Shown here piece by piece: positions 50,290 to 59,480 of a stretch of 64,000 nt of DNA. The notes below the pieces were generated by a model that had not been told where the DNA came from, ran no database searches, and saw only the letters and a list, made by a program, of their open reading frames with translations. The position numbers were made by a program, and so were the translations under genes. Numbering within the stretch: position 1 is the stretch's first letter; every line of letters begins with the position of its first letter. This DNA is from Aggregatibacter actinomycetemcomitans (lineage in GTDB: Bacteria; Pseudomonadota; Gammaproteobacteria; Enterobacterales; Pasteurellaceae), in contig NZ_NRDF01000001.1 in assembly GCF_003130205.1 (NCBI RefSeq), positions 310,001 through 374,000 on the forward strand, in the 5' to 3' direction.

Positions 50290-52956
50290 TTAGAACTTCA
50301 TTTCTATTGTTATTGCATAATTCCGCCCTGGTGCAACATAGCGGTTATAGTTACCTACCTTGGTGTGCTGGTTTATTGCACCTATAGCGCTTTGTCGGAC
50401 GGACTCCCATGTTGAATAACGGGAATTGAACAAATTATATACACCAAAACGTGCCGTCATAAAGTCGGCCAGGGTGACATAACCCGATAAATCTACTGTA
50501 TGCCAAGATGAGGTTGTTACTTTTGCCGCTTTAATTTTCCGTGATTGTTGAATATGCTTACGAATACCTGTCAATTCATCTTCGGACTTAGCCTGAGAGT
50601 GTGTATAAATAAGCATTCATTCCCCATTTACCGGTCGGCGCATCATAGCCCAAACCTATAACATAACGTGCCGGTTGAATGGCATCAAATAAATGGTTAG
50701 TAACAGTAACCAAATTCGGTCTGACTCGATTATCTTTTACTTTGATACGATTGTAGGCAAAAGTAGAGTACAAGCCATAAGGCAGAGCTTTCCATACACT
50801 GTGCCATTCCAATTGTGCAAGAATATTAATACCTACTAATTTTGCATCTTGTGCATTGCGGAAACCATAATCACCTCTACCGATTAGTCCTAATCTTCCA
50901 CCTTTTCGCACACTTTCGCCAAATGCTATCAACCCTTTGTAGGAATTACGAAAATGACTTATTTCAAAGCTACCCAAATCGCCTTTTAAGACAATACCGA
51001 ATTCTTGGTTAAGGGATTTTTCAGGTTCAAATTTGGCCACATAAACCTTTCTGTGTCCCGCTCTCCGACCATATAGTTCGTCGAAACTCGGCACACGGAA
51101 GCCGGTTGAAATACGGTAAGAAAAATCCAGCCATTCGGTTGGTTTTAATACGACGCCTGCATTCCATGAGAAATTACGATAATCAGCCCGGCTGATTAAT
51201 GGATCGTCGCTATGGGCACGATAAATGTCATACCGTCCTCCTATACCTAAATCAACATATTTACCCAGCGACATGTTGTCACGTATGGCAACATAGTAAT
51301 TCTTACCTTTAATTTTGCGTGTAACACAAGATTGTTCGTTATATAAAGTACCTTTGTAATCACAAAAGTCTGTAGTTTTCAAAACCGGAGGATGGATTTT
51401 ATAAAAGTGCGGCGACTCTTTCGTTCCCTTCCCTTTTAAATGTTCTTGTTTCTGATCCACTCGCTGTTCCACAAAATCACCGTGCTGTAGTTTAGAAGTA
51501 AAATAATCTAAACCCAGATTAGCCGAAACCTGGTGCTCGCCCCATTTGGTATCAAGTTTTTTATCCGCATCCAATCGAAGTACATTGTGTTCTTCGGTGT
51601 AAATATTGCGCTCTGTTTGGTGATATGAAAACGGCTTGGATAAATCTGCACGACAAGACTTACTGACTGACGGGTATTTTGCGCAATGCGTGAACAGAAT
51701 AAAGCTATCAAGTTCAATCTTTTGTTGATCAAAACTTAAACGCAGCTGATCAATCCAACTTTTTTGCGCATTTTTATAAATATACTCAATACCTATGCGT
51801 TTTTTTCTGTAGTGTTCATCATAGAACCTCCCCCGCCCATAACCAAGACCCAGCTGGTTATATCTCGTACGTTGGAACTGCCCATAATTTTGCCCCTGAT
51901 AGATTCCTTGGGAATCTCCAAGGTGAAGCTTTTCACGGGAATAAGGCAGGATATATGCAGGTAATGTCATATCGCGAATATCAAAGCGCTGTTTAGTATA
52001 TTCCATGACCGCCCCGAGATAATGTTGCTCGGAAAAGTGATACCCCGGGCGGAAAAACCAAGATTGACTACGCGATTTCAGCGGGTTCGGTGCAACGCGA
52101 TTCTCACCGGTATACTCTCCCTGACTGGCCGTCTCTTCTTGCTCAGGAATAACTTTTGCCAGTGGCTTTATGTAACCTTTGCATAAATCAACATTACCGG
52201 ACGGGCAATCCTCTTGCAAAAGAAAATAGTTATATGTACCGCTCGTACCCGGTACCGCAACCTGGCGGGAATAACGCTGCTTTCCCCTGCGTGCATCACG
52301 ATGAATTTGTGTTTCTTTGCCTCGGCGATCCGTGTAAATGAATAGCCCCTCAAACCCATCATTTTTTCCCGCTATTGCAATTTGGTCTGTAACCCCCAGT
52401 TTTTACCGGGTTGGATAATATCATCCGCTGTTTTAGTACGAAACGCCACTGCACCGGCCAATGCACCATTACCATATTCTGAAGAACTGGCACCTTTACT
52501 GATTTCAATGGATTTTACGTTTTCATATTCAACTTCGTTAATTGCACCTGTACCGGCATAACCGTTACCTTTCGCCGACGGACCTTGAACCACATAAGAC
52601 TGACTTTGCGGCAGACCATCCACACTTAATGAAATTCTATTGCGATCCATTCCACGAATGGAATAACCGGAAGAGGCGCTCCGTCCCTGCTCGACCACGG
52701 AAATTCCCGGGTCATAACGGGTTAAATCCCGAATATTTAAAACTTGCTCACGATTTATCGTTTCAGTTGTTTTTACAACTTTTCCTAATCCGGTCACTTC
52801 ATTGTCTTTCCGGTCTTTGATTTTTTCTGTAATGACATCGATGGTTTCAAGTTCTTCTTTTTTTGTATCGGCTGTAGCGGCATAGCCGATGTAGCTATAA
52901 CAAGAAACGAAAAGGTAGGTTATGAGGTTAACACAAAATTTTGGTTGCTTTTTCAT
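50290..52956 (-). pseudogene. tbpA: Transferrin-binding protein A, two frameshifts
   Basis: Three consecutive pieces in different frames reconstruct a TbpA-type TonB receptor of about 880 residues. N-terminal part (52372-52956): signal peptide, VTGLGKVVKTTETINREQVL, RDLTRYDPGISVVEQGR, SIRGMDRNRISLSVDGL, EYGNGALAGAV. Middle (down to 50588): barrel with SWFFRPGYHFSEQHYLGAVM, DKPFSYH-like segments, and GRYDIYRAHSDDPL. C-terminal part (50290-50616): VYNLFNSRYSTWESVRQ and YNRYVAPGRNYAI, ending in KF. The first shift fits a missing A in the run at 52381-52383; the second lies near 50600-50620. No tbpB lipoprotein gene is present. A Fur box lies upstream. Confidence 0.88.
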
Positions 52957-53146
52957 TAATTTTCCCTTTAGTAATGAGCAATAAAAACGGCGCTGTGCCG
53001 TTTATTAAAAAACGACATCAACAACGATTTTCACACTCAACATCTTAAGCAGTATTTGTGTTGTTGATGTGATACCAACAACGAAGAAACTCAGCGCATT
53101 TTTAATCTATAAGTATTAATCAGCGAAAGCTATTATCAATAACACC

Positions 53147-53168
53147 GAATGATAATAGTTATCATTAT
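53147..53168 (-). promoter_or_regulatory. Fur box upstream of tbpA
   Basis: GATAATAGTTATCATTA (within 53147-53168) matches the GATAATGATAATCATTATC Fur consensus well. It indicates iron repression of the former tbpA gene, although it lies about 190 bp from the start codon. Confidence 0.7.
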
Positions 53169-53261
53169 GTATCATTAAAGATACTTATCAAGTAACGTTA
53201 TGCTTCACCGCACTTTTCCTTCCCCGCCTTCAAATTTCTTGATAAAAGTTCTATATTTTTT

Positions 53262-53281
53262 TGTACTAGTGGAGTAGTATG
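53262..53281 (+). promoter_or_regulatory. TrpR operator of SDR-trpB-trpA operon
   Basis: TGTACTAGTGGAGTAGTATG has both TrpR half-sites (CTAG/GTAG cores) like the trpE operator at 32760. TTGATA lies upstream at about 53239 with near-17-bp spacing, so the operator covers the -10 region. Confidence 0.7.
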
Positions 53282-53361
53282 TTACACATTCACGCAAAAG
53301 TGCGGTGATTTTTCCACATGAATTTTCATCACGCACAAATTCCACAAAATAAGGAGAGATA

Positions 53362-54030
53362 ATGATGACAAGAATTGCATTGGTGACCGGCGCCACCGCC
53401 GGATTTGGCAACGCCATTTGCCGAACCTTATTAAATGCCGGTTATCCAGTGATCGGCACCGGCAGAAGAAGCAAACGTTTAACACAGCTTCAACAAGAAT
53501 ACGGCAAACATTTCTTCCCTCTCACCTTTGATATTTCCGACCGTCACGCTGCTGAAAACGCGTTGAAAACCCTACCGCCGCAATGGCAGGCAATTGATTT
53601 GTTAGTTAATAATGCGGGGCTGGCGTTGGGCTTGGAATCCGCCGACAAGGTGAATCTCGACGATTGGGACCAAATGATTGATACCAATGTGAAAGGTTTA
53701 GTCACCATGACCCGCTTAGTGTTGCCGCAAATGGTGGCGCGTAATCAAGGGCACATTATCAATTTCGGTTCTATCGCCGGTACCTATCCTTACCCCGGCG
53801 GCAACGTTTACGGCGGCACGGAATTCTCCAACATCCGTTTTAAAGGCGATAACGCCCGCGCGGAAAAACTTTACGAAAATGTACAATACGTTACGCCACA
53901 AGATATTGCCAATATCGTGTTATGGCTCAATCAACAGCCGGAACACGTTAATATTAACCGCATTGAAGTAATGCCAACAGCACAAACCTTCGCCCCGCTT
54001 AATGTGGCAAGGAATTTAAATTTAGATTAA
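53362..54030 (+). CDS. YdfG-like short-chain dehydrogenase with active-site deletion
   Basis: 222 residues. The N-terminal Rossmann motif TGATAGFG (about residues 9-16), the NNAG motif (LLVNNAGLAL) and the catalytic-Ser region (INFGSIAGTYPYPGGNVYG) are present. The YGxxK helix and the following segment are missing: the text jumps from NVYG straight to GTEFSNIRFKGD. In YdfG about 30 residues, including the catalytic Lys, lie between these points, and family members are about 250 residues. The deletion is in frame, so a stable but probably inactive protein may be made. It heads the trpBA operon, as its homologue does in Haemophilus; its function there is unknown. Confidence 0.85.
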   Translation: MMTRIALVTGATAGFGNAICRTLLNAGYPVIGTGRRSKRLTQLQQEYGKHFFPLTFDISDRHAAENALKTLPPQWQAIDLLVNNAGLALGLESADKVNLDDWDQMIDTNVKGLVTMTRLVLPQMVARNQGHIINFGSIAGTYPYPGGNVYGGTEFSNIRFKGDNARAEKLYENVQYVTPQDIANIVLWLNQQPEHVNINRIEVMPTAQTFAPLNVARNLNLD

Positions 54031-54039
54031 GGAAGCAAT

Positions 54040-55239
54040 ATGGCAGAAACGATTTTAAACCCGTATTTCGGGGAATTCGGCGGAATGTATGTGCCGGAAG
54101 TTCTGGTGCCGGTGTTGCAACAGTTGGAAAAAGCCTTTGTAGAAGCCAAGGCGGATCCGGCATTTCAGCGCGAATTTCAGGATTTATTGAAAAATTATGC
54201 GGGCAGACCCACCGCGCTGACCCTTTGTCGTAATCTCACCAAAGGTACCAACGCCAAAATCTACTTAAAACGGGAAGATTTATTACACGGCGGTGCACAT
54301 AAAACCAATCAGGTATTAGGTCAGATTTTACTCGCCAAACGTATGGGCAAAACCCGTATTATCGCCGAAACCGGCGCGGGACAGCACGGTGTCGCAACGG
54401 CGCTTGCCTGCGCCATGTTGGATATGCCGTGCCGTGTTTATATGGGCGCGAAAGACGTGGAACGCCAATCGCCAAATGTGTTTCGTATGCGTTTAATGGG
54501 CGCGGAAGTGGTGCCGGTGCAAAAAGGCTCCTGTTCACTGAAAGACGCTTGCTGCGAAGCCATGCGCGACTGGTCGGCAAATTATGAAACCACCCATTAT
54601 CTGCTGGGTACGGCGGCAGGTCCGCATCCGTTCCCGACCATCGTGCGCGAATTTCAAAAAATGATTGGGGAAGAAACCAAGCGCCAGATTCTGGAAAAAG
54701 AAAGCCGTTTACCGGACGCGGTGATTGCAGCAGTCGGTGGTGGCTCAAATGCGATCGGGATGTTTGCCGATTTTATTGAAGAAAAAGAGGTGCACTTAAT
54801 CGGCGTGGAGCCTGCCGGCAAAGGCATTGAAACCGGCGAACACGGCGCGCCGTTGGGGCATGCCAACGTAGGGATTTATTTCGGTATGAAATCACCGCTG
54901 ATGCAAACGGAAGACGGTCAAGTGGAAGAGTCCTATTCCATTTCGGCGGGCTTGGACTTCCCTTCCGTAGGGCCGCAACACGCTTATTTACAAAGTATCG
55001 GTCGCGCGAAATACCCAAGTATTACCGATGATGAAGCCCTTGACGCGTTTCAGGCATTGGCAAAACACGAGGGCATTATTCCCGCGCTGGAAAGTTCCCA
55101 CGCCCTTGCCCAAGCCCTGAAAATGATCCGTCAGGAACCGAATAAAGCGCAAATTCTGGTGGTGAATTTGTCCGGTCGTGGCGATAAAGATATTTTCACC
55201 ATAGATAAAATTTTAGCTGAAAAAGGAATGCAATCATGA
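54040..55239 (+). CDS. trpB: Tryptophan synthase beta subunit
   Basis: 399 residues, full length. The PLP lysine is in GGAHKTNQ (about residue 88), the phosphate-binding loop is GGGSNAIG (about 233-240) and [11 protein letters not shown] lies near 110. It joins indole and serine. It is 9 bp after the SDR gene and overlaps trpA by four bases. Confidence 0.97.
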   Translation: MAETILNPYFGEFGGMYVPEVLVPVLQQLEKAFVEAKADPAFQREFQDLLKNYAGRPTALTLCRNLTKGTNAKIYLKREDLLHGGAHKTNQVLGQILLAKRMGKTRIIAETGAGQHGVATALACAMLDMPCRVYMGAKDVERQSPNVFRMRLMGAEVVPVQKGSCSLKDACCEAMRDWSANYETTHYLLGTAAGPHPFPTIVREFQKMIGEETKRQILEKESRLPDAVIAAVGGGSNAIGMFADFIEEKEVHLIGVEPAGKGIETGEHGAPLGHANVGIYFGMKSPLMQTEDGQVEESYSISAGLDFPSVGPQHAYLQSIGRAKYPSITDDEALDAFQALAKHEGIIPALESSHALAQALKMIRQEPNKAQILVVNLSGRGDKDIFTIDKILAEKGMQS

Positions 55240-56042
55240 GCCGTTTTGAAACCACATTTGCCCAATTACATACGCGAAATGAAGGCGCATTCGTTCCTTT
55301 TGTGACCTTATGTGACCCAACTTTCGAGCGTTCTTTTGACATCATTTGCACCCTGGTAGATAACGGGGCGGACGCGTTGGAACTGGGTTTTCCGTTCTCC
55401 GATCCGTTATTGGACGGACCGGTGATTCAAGCCGCCAACAAGCGCGCGTTAAACGCCGGTCACAGCACGGAAGACAGCTTTAAATTGCTGGAAAAAGTGC
55501 GGTTAAAATATCCGGAGATTCCGATTGGTTTGCTGCTTTGCGCCAATTTAATTTTTGCCACAGGCTTGGATAATTTCTATCAACGTTGCTCCGACGTGGG
55601 CGTGGATGCCGTCTTGGTTGCCGATATTCCGTTGTTGGCGAGAGACGATTATGTTGCCGCCGCCAAAAAACACGGCATTCAACCCGTCTTTATTTGCCCG
55701 CCGAATGCAGACGAGAAAGCCATTCAAGGTGTGGCGCAAAACAGCGAGGGCTATACTTATTTAGTTTCCCGCGCAGGCGTGACCGGTGCGGAAAACCAAA
55801 GTCATGCGGCGAATCTGGACAGCTTGGTAGAACAACTTAAAGCCCACCATGCCGCGCCAATTCTACAAGGCTTCGGCATCGCCCAACCGACGCAGGTAAA
55901 ATCAGCGCTCCAACTTGGCGCGGCGGGCGCAATTTCCGGCTCCGCGACGGTGAAAATTATTGCGCGCAATTTAGATAATCACGACCAATGTTTAACCGAA
56001 CTCGGCGAATTTGTACACAGCATGAAAGCGGCAACAAAATAA
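55236..56042 (+). CDS. trpA: Tryptophan synthase alpha subunit
   Basis: 268 residues, full length. Catalytic Glu and Asp are present in [10 protein letters not shown] (about residues 49-60). Several otherwise conserved positions differ from E. coli: VTLCDP for [14 protein letters not shown] for SDPLADGP and LLLCAN for LLMYAN. The frame is intact. It cleaves indole-glycerol-phosphate to indole, which is channelled to TrpB. An inverted uptake-sequence terminator follows. Confidence 0.95.
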   Translation: MSRFETTFAQLHTRNEGAFVPFVTLCDPTFERSFDIICTLVDNGADALELGFPFSDPLLDGPVIQAANKRALNAGHSTEDSFKLLEKVRLKYPEIPIGLLLCANLIFATGLDNFYQRCSDVGVDAVLVADIPLLARDDYVAAAKKHGIQPVFICPPNADEKAIQGVAQNSEGYTYLVSRAGVTGAENQSHAANLDSLVEQLKAHHAAPILQGFGIAQPTQVKSALQLGAAGAISGSATVKIIARNLDNHDQCLTELGEFVHSMKAATK

Positions 56043-56053
56043 CGCTAAAACGG

Positions 56054-56090
56054 ACCGCACTTTTGAAAATGTCACGAAAGTGCGGTTAAA
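56054..56090 (+). terminator. Inverted uptake-sequence terminator after trpA
   Basis: ACCGCACTTTTG and CGAAAGTGCGGT form the stem, 12 bp after the trpA stop. The tail is A-rich rather than a strong T-run. Confidence 0.65.
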
Positions 56091-56192
56091 ATCCTTTCCG
56101 TTTTTCTGAATTTTTTGTCTTTTCACAAACCCTGTCACTGGTCTACTCTCTTTTCTATCATTTTCGCTATTTAGGGTTAATAAATTCAATAA

Positions 56193-56208
56193 TCACTAGA
56201 TGTTGTGT
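56193..56208 (+). promoter_or_regulatory. NrdR-like box upstream of nrdA
   Basis: The reverse strand reads ACACAACATCTAGTGA, close to the NrdR consensus (ACACwATATcTwGTGT). It lies 111 bp upstream of nrdA. A second box about 30 bp downstream, usual for NrdR, is only weakly visible near 56222. Confidence 0.5.
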
Positions 56209-56318
56209 TTATTTTTATTTTTCACCACTATTCAAAAAGAATAAAAATCCCGATTTTCATCACAATTAAATCCTGTTAGCATAAACAAAGTTTATTCTTA
56301 CTAATTTACAAGGTTATT

Positions 56319-58004
56319 ATGTCTCACACTCAATTTCTTCCTATTACCGATCCGAATCGACCGGATTTTGCCTGGCTTAACGAAGACAGCAAATTGTTTT
56401 TACAACGTGGTTATCTGTTAGAAGGCACCTCCGCCCTAGAACGCATCCGCTTTATTGCTGATTACGCCGAACAAAAATTAGGCATCGAAGGCTATGCGGA
56501 TAAGTTTTATCACTACATGTCGCGCGGCTATTATTCGCTCTCCTCGCCGATTTGGTCGAACTTCGGCTTAAGCCGCGGCTTGAGCATCAGCTGCTTCGGC
56601 TCCTATATCGGCGATTCTATCAACAGCATTATGTCCACCGTGGCAGAAATCGGCGTAATGAGCAAACTCGGCGGCGGCACCTCAGGCTATTTCGGCGATA
56701 TTCGCCCGCGCGGTTCCAACATCACCAATAACGGTAAATCCAACGGTTCTTTCGCCTTTACCAAACTGTTTGAAGCCACCATCGACACCATCAGCCAAGG
56801 CACCAGCCGTAAAGGCATGTTCGCCGGTTATATAGACATCGACCACGGCGACATTGAAGAATGGCTGGATATTCACACCGAAGGCAACCCGATTCAGTTA
56901 ATGTATTACGGCGTCTGCGTCAGCCACGAATGGTTGGAAGCGATGAAAGCCGGCGATCCGTACAAGCGCCAAATCTGGGCGAAATTGTTACAACGTAAGA
57001 CGGAAACGGGCATTCCTTATTTATTCTTCAAAGATAACGCCAATGCGGAGCGTCCGGACGTGTATAAAGACCGCAACATGATGATTCACGCCTCCAATTT
57101 GTGTAGCGAGATCGCGTTGCCGTCGAGCGAAGACGAAAGTTTCGTGTGCTGTTTATCTTCCATGAATTTGCTCTATTTTGATGAATGGAAAGACACCGAC
57201 GCACCGGAAGTGCTGACCTATTTCTTGGATACGGTAATGAGCGAATTCATTGAACAAAGTGCCAATATTCAATACATCGAAAAAGCCAATAAATTCGCCC
57301 GCCGTCATCGTGCATTAGGCTTGGGTGTGCTGGGCTGGCATAGCTATTTGCAATCGAAAAATATCGCTTTCGACAGTTTTGCAGCCATGCAGCACAACAA
57401 CACGATTTTCAAATTGTTACAGGAAAAAACCTTAAAAGCCTCGAAAGAACTGGCACATCGTTTCGGCGAACCGGAAATTCTGAAAGGTTATGGTCGTCGT
57501 AATACCACATTGATGAGCGTGGCGCCAACCAAATCCAGCAGTTTTATTTTAGGCAGCGTATCGCCGTCCATCGAGCCGTTTAAATCCAATTACTACGTGA
57601 AAGATTTATCCAAAATTAAAGTGGTCTATAAAAATCCGTTTTTGGAAGCGTTGCTCAAACAAAAGGGCTTGGATTGTGAAGATATTTGGGAAAGCATTCT
57701 GCTCAATGACGGTTCTGTGCAACATTTAAACGAGCTGACCGAACAGGAAAAAGAAGTGTTTAAAACCTTCTCGGAAATCAGCCAACTTTCCGTGATTCAA
57801 CAGGCGGCACAACGCCAAAAATACATCGACCAAGGGCAAAGCGTTAATATCATGGTCCACCCCGCAACCCTGGCGCGCGATTTAAACCAGCTTTATCTCA
57901 CCGCCGAAGAACTGGGTTTGAAATCCATTTATTACCAATACAGCATGAGTGCGGCGCAAGTGTTTAACCGTAACCTGCTTAATTGCAGTAGCTGTGAAGG
58001 TTAA
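56319..58004 (+). CDS. nrdA: Class I ribonucleotide reductase large subunit, no ATP-cone
   Basis: 561 residues, about 200 shorter than E. coli NrdA. Catalytic residues are present: the first redox Cys in LSISCFGSYIGDS (about residue 92), NLCSEIALP (radical Cys and Glu) and the partner Cys in CCLSSMNL, Tyr-Tyr in SIYYQYS near the C terminus, and a terminal cysteine pair (NCSSCEG). The protein starts directly at the catalytic domain, so the N-terminal ATP-cone that provides overall activity control is absent. There is no upstream in-frame extension. It works with NrdB at 58246. Confidence 0.92.
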   Translation: MSHTQFLPITDPNRPDFAWLNEDSKLFLQRGYLLEGTSALERIRFIADYAEQKLGIEGYADKFYHYMSRGYYSLSSPIWSNFGLSRGLSISCFGSYIGDSINSIMSTVAEIGVMSKLGGGTSGYFGDIRPRGSNITNNGKSNGSFAFTKLFEATIDTISQGTSRKGMFAGYIDIDHGDIEEWLDIHTEGNPIQLMYYGVCVSHEWLEAMKAGDPYKRQIWAKLLQRKTETGIPYLFFKDNANAERPDVYKDRNMMIHASNLCSEIALPSSEDESFVCCLSSMNLLYFDEWKDTDAPEVLTYFLDTVMSEFIEQSANIQYIEKANKFARRHRALGLGVLGWHSYLQSKNIAFDSFAAMQHNNTIFKLLQEKTLKASKELAHRFGEPEILKGYGRRNTTLMSVAPTKSSSFILGSVSPSIEPFKSNYYVKDLSKIKVVYKNPFLEALLKQKGLDCEDIWESILLNDGSVQHLNELTEQEKEVFKTFSEISQLSVIQQAAQRQKYIDQGQSVNIMVHPATLARDLNQLYLTAEELGLKSIYYQYSMSAAQVFNRNLLNCSSCEG

Positions 58005-58245
58005 AAAACACAAGAAAAAACAACCGCACTTTTTACAATAAAAACAGATGATGGCGCGCGTTTTCTAACCTGTGTTTTATACTTGGCTCCACCCGTTTAC
58101 GGGGGGAGCTGCCGAAGGCTGAGGGGGATGAAATTTATATTGCCCCCTTCCCCCGCAAGCAGGGGAAGGAAAGAATAAAGTAATATTCCGTCTGGTTATC
58201 CATTTCTAATGCGCACCTTATTCCACGAATCACGAGGATCACACA
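58005..58245. repeat. Repeat-rich gap between nrdA and nrdB
   Basis: 240 bp between the two subunit genes. It contains an uptake-signal word, a TGATGGCGCGCG REP-like start (58049-58060), hairpin 58085-58110 (GGCTCC...GGGAGC around CCGTTTACGGGGGGAGC, also at 30994-31010) and hairpin 58146-58169 (CCTTCCCC/GGGGAAGG). It is a composite of dispersed palindromic elements that may separate expression of the two subunits. Confidence 0.65.
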
Positions 58246-59235
58246 ATGAACGCTACCGCAAAACGCAGCTTATTTACCCCACGCTTTGAAATTAAACCTT
58301 ACGAATACCCGGAACTGCTTGAATTTAAAGACGCTATCCGCCATTCTTACTGGCTTCACACAGAATTTAATTTCACCGGCGACATTCAGGATTTTCGCAC
58401 CCATATTAGCGATGTCGAACGTGCCGTTATCACCAAAACTATGCTTGCCATTTCGCAAATTGAAGTGAGCGTAAAACGCTTCTGGGGCAATCTCTACAAT
58501 TATTTCCCGAAACCGGAAATTGAAGATGTGGGCGGCAGTTTTCTGGAATCGGAAATTCGCCACAAAGATGCCTATTCTTTCCTGCTGGAAAAACTCGGTT
58601 TAAACGAAATGTTCCGCAACGTGCGTCAATACAAAGCCATCATGGCACGCATTGAGTACATGGAAGCTTTTATGCGTAAAAAAGACGTGAGCCAACAGGA
58701 TTTTGTGCTTTCACTGGTGATGTTCTCTCTGTTTGTGGAACACATTTCGCTATTCAGCCAGTTTGTTATTATGATGAGCTTCAATAAGCACAAAAATCTG
58801 TTCAAAGGCATTTCCAATGCGGTAGAAGCCACCTCTAAAGAAGAAGAAATTCACGGGCGTTTTGGCATTAGCCTTTATCATCTTTTACGCGAAGAACAGC
58901 CGGAATTATTTACCGACGAGTTCTATGCAGAATTAAAAGAACTCGCCGAACAGGCGTTCAACGCAGAAAAAGCCATTCTGGACTGGATTTTTGAAGACGG
59001 CGAATTGGATTTCTTAAGCAAAACCACCGTGGAAAATTACATCGCCAACCGTTACAATAACTCCCTCGTCGCTTTAGGTTTGGAACCGATTTACAACATC
59101 AATCCGGCGCAATTGAAGGAAACGGAATGGTTTGACATTGAAATTCTTTCGACCAAAGAAACGGATTTCTTCAACAAGCGTTCCACCGATTACAGTAAAA
59201 AAATGAAACAAATCACGGCAGACGATTTGTTCTAG
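58246..59235 (+). CDS. nrdB: Class I ribonucleotide reductase small subunit
   Basis: A 329-residue ferritin-like radical subunit. Metal ligands are recognisable: Glu in SQIEVSVKRF, the ExxH pair in SEIRHKDAY, Glu in FVEHISLF and the ExxH pair in EEEIHGRFG. The radical Tyr is kept (the Y of RHKDAY, the Tyr122 position of E. coli), so a tyrosyl-radical dimetal enzyme is expected. It has no N-terminal ATP-cone either. GAGGA precedes ATG 58246. Confidence 0.94.
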   Translation: MNATAKRSLFTPRFEIKPYEYPELLEFKDAIRHSYWLHTEFNFTGDIQDFRTHISDVERAVITKTMLAISQIEVSVKRFWGNLYNYFPKPEIEDVGGSFLESEIRHKDAYSFLLEKLGLNEMFRNVRQYKAIMARIEYMEAFMRKKDVSQQDFVLSLVMFSLFVEHISLFSQFVIMMSFNKHKNLFKGISNAVEATSKEEEIHGRFGISLYHLLREEQPELFTDEFYAELKELAEQAFNAEKAILDWIFEDGELDFLSKTTVENYIANRYNNSLVALGLEPIYNINPAQLKETEWFDIEILSTKETDFFNKRSTDYSKKMKQITADDLF

Positions 59236-59239
59236 TCTC

Positions 59240-59287
59240 AAAAAGTGCGGTAGAAAATTAATGTGTTTTTTCACCGCACTTTTTTCA
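59240..59287 (+). terminator. Inverted uptake-sequence terminator after nrdB
   Basis: AAAAAGTGCGGT (59240-59251) and ACCGCACTTTTTT (59273-59285) form a stem with a T-run directly after nrdB. Confidence 0.8.
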
Positions 59288-59480
59288 TGGGGAAACCGTA
59301 ACCGATTATGGCTAAACACCTTTATAAAATCGGTTAAAATTGCAACGGTTTTTCCCGAAATGTGATCTCGATCTAATTTTATTTTCGGCGTATAATACCG
59401 CCCGGTTCTTGTGGGTAATTGTTGAAACCTGCGCCCGCAATAAAAAGTTTTACAATACAACTAATTACGGAGAAATCTTA

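Larger units (their letters stand above)
52957..53361. other. tbpA / trpB-operon divergent intergenic region
   Basis: About 400 bp without a gene. It holds a small hairpin (AAAACGGC/GCCGTTT near 52985-53003), a large inverted repeat with 11-bp arms (ACATCAACAAC at 53015-53025 and its complement at 53060-53070), a Fur box (53147-53168), two uptake-signal words, and the TrpR operator of the rightward operon (53262-53281). Confidence 0.6.

Noticed and set aside
53015-53070. Large inverted repeat as a transposon end or attachment site
   Set aside because: Only one pair of 11-bp arms is seen, with no target duplication or mobile gene nearby; it may simply be a terminator or RNA structure.
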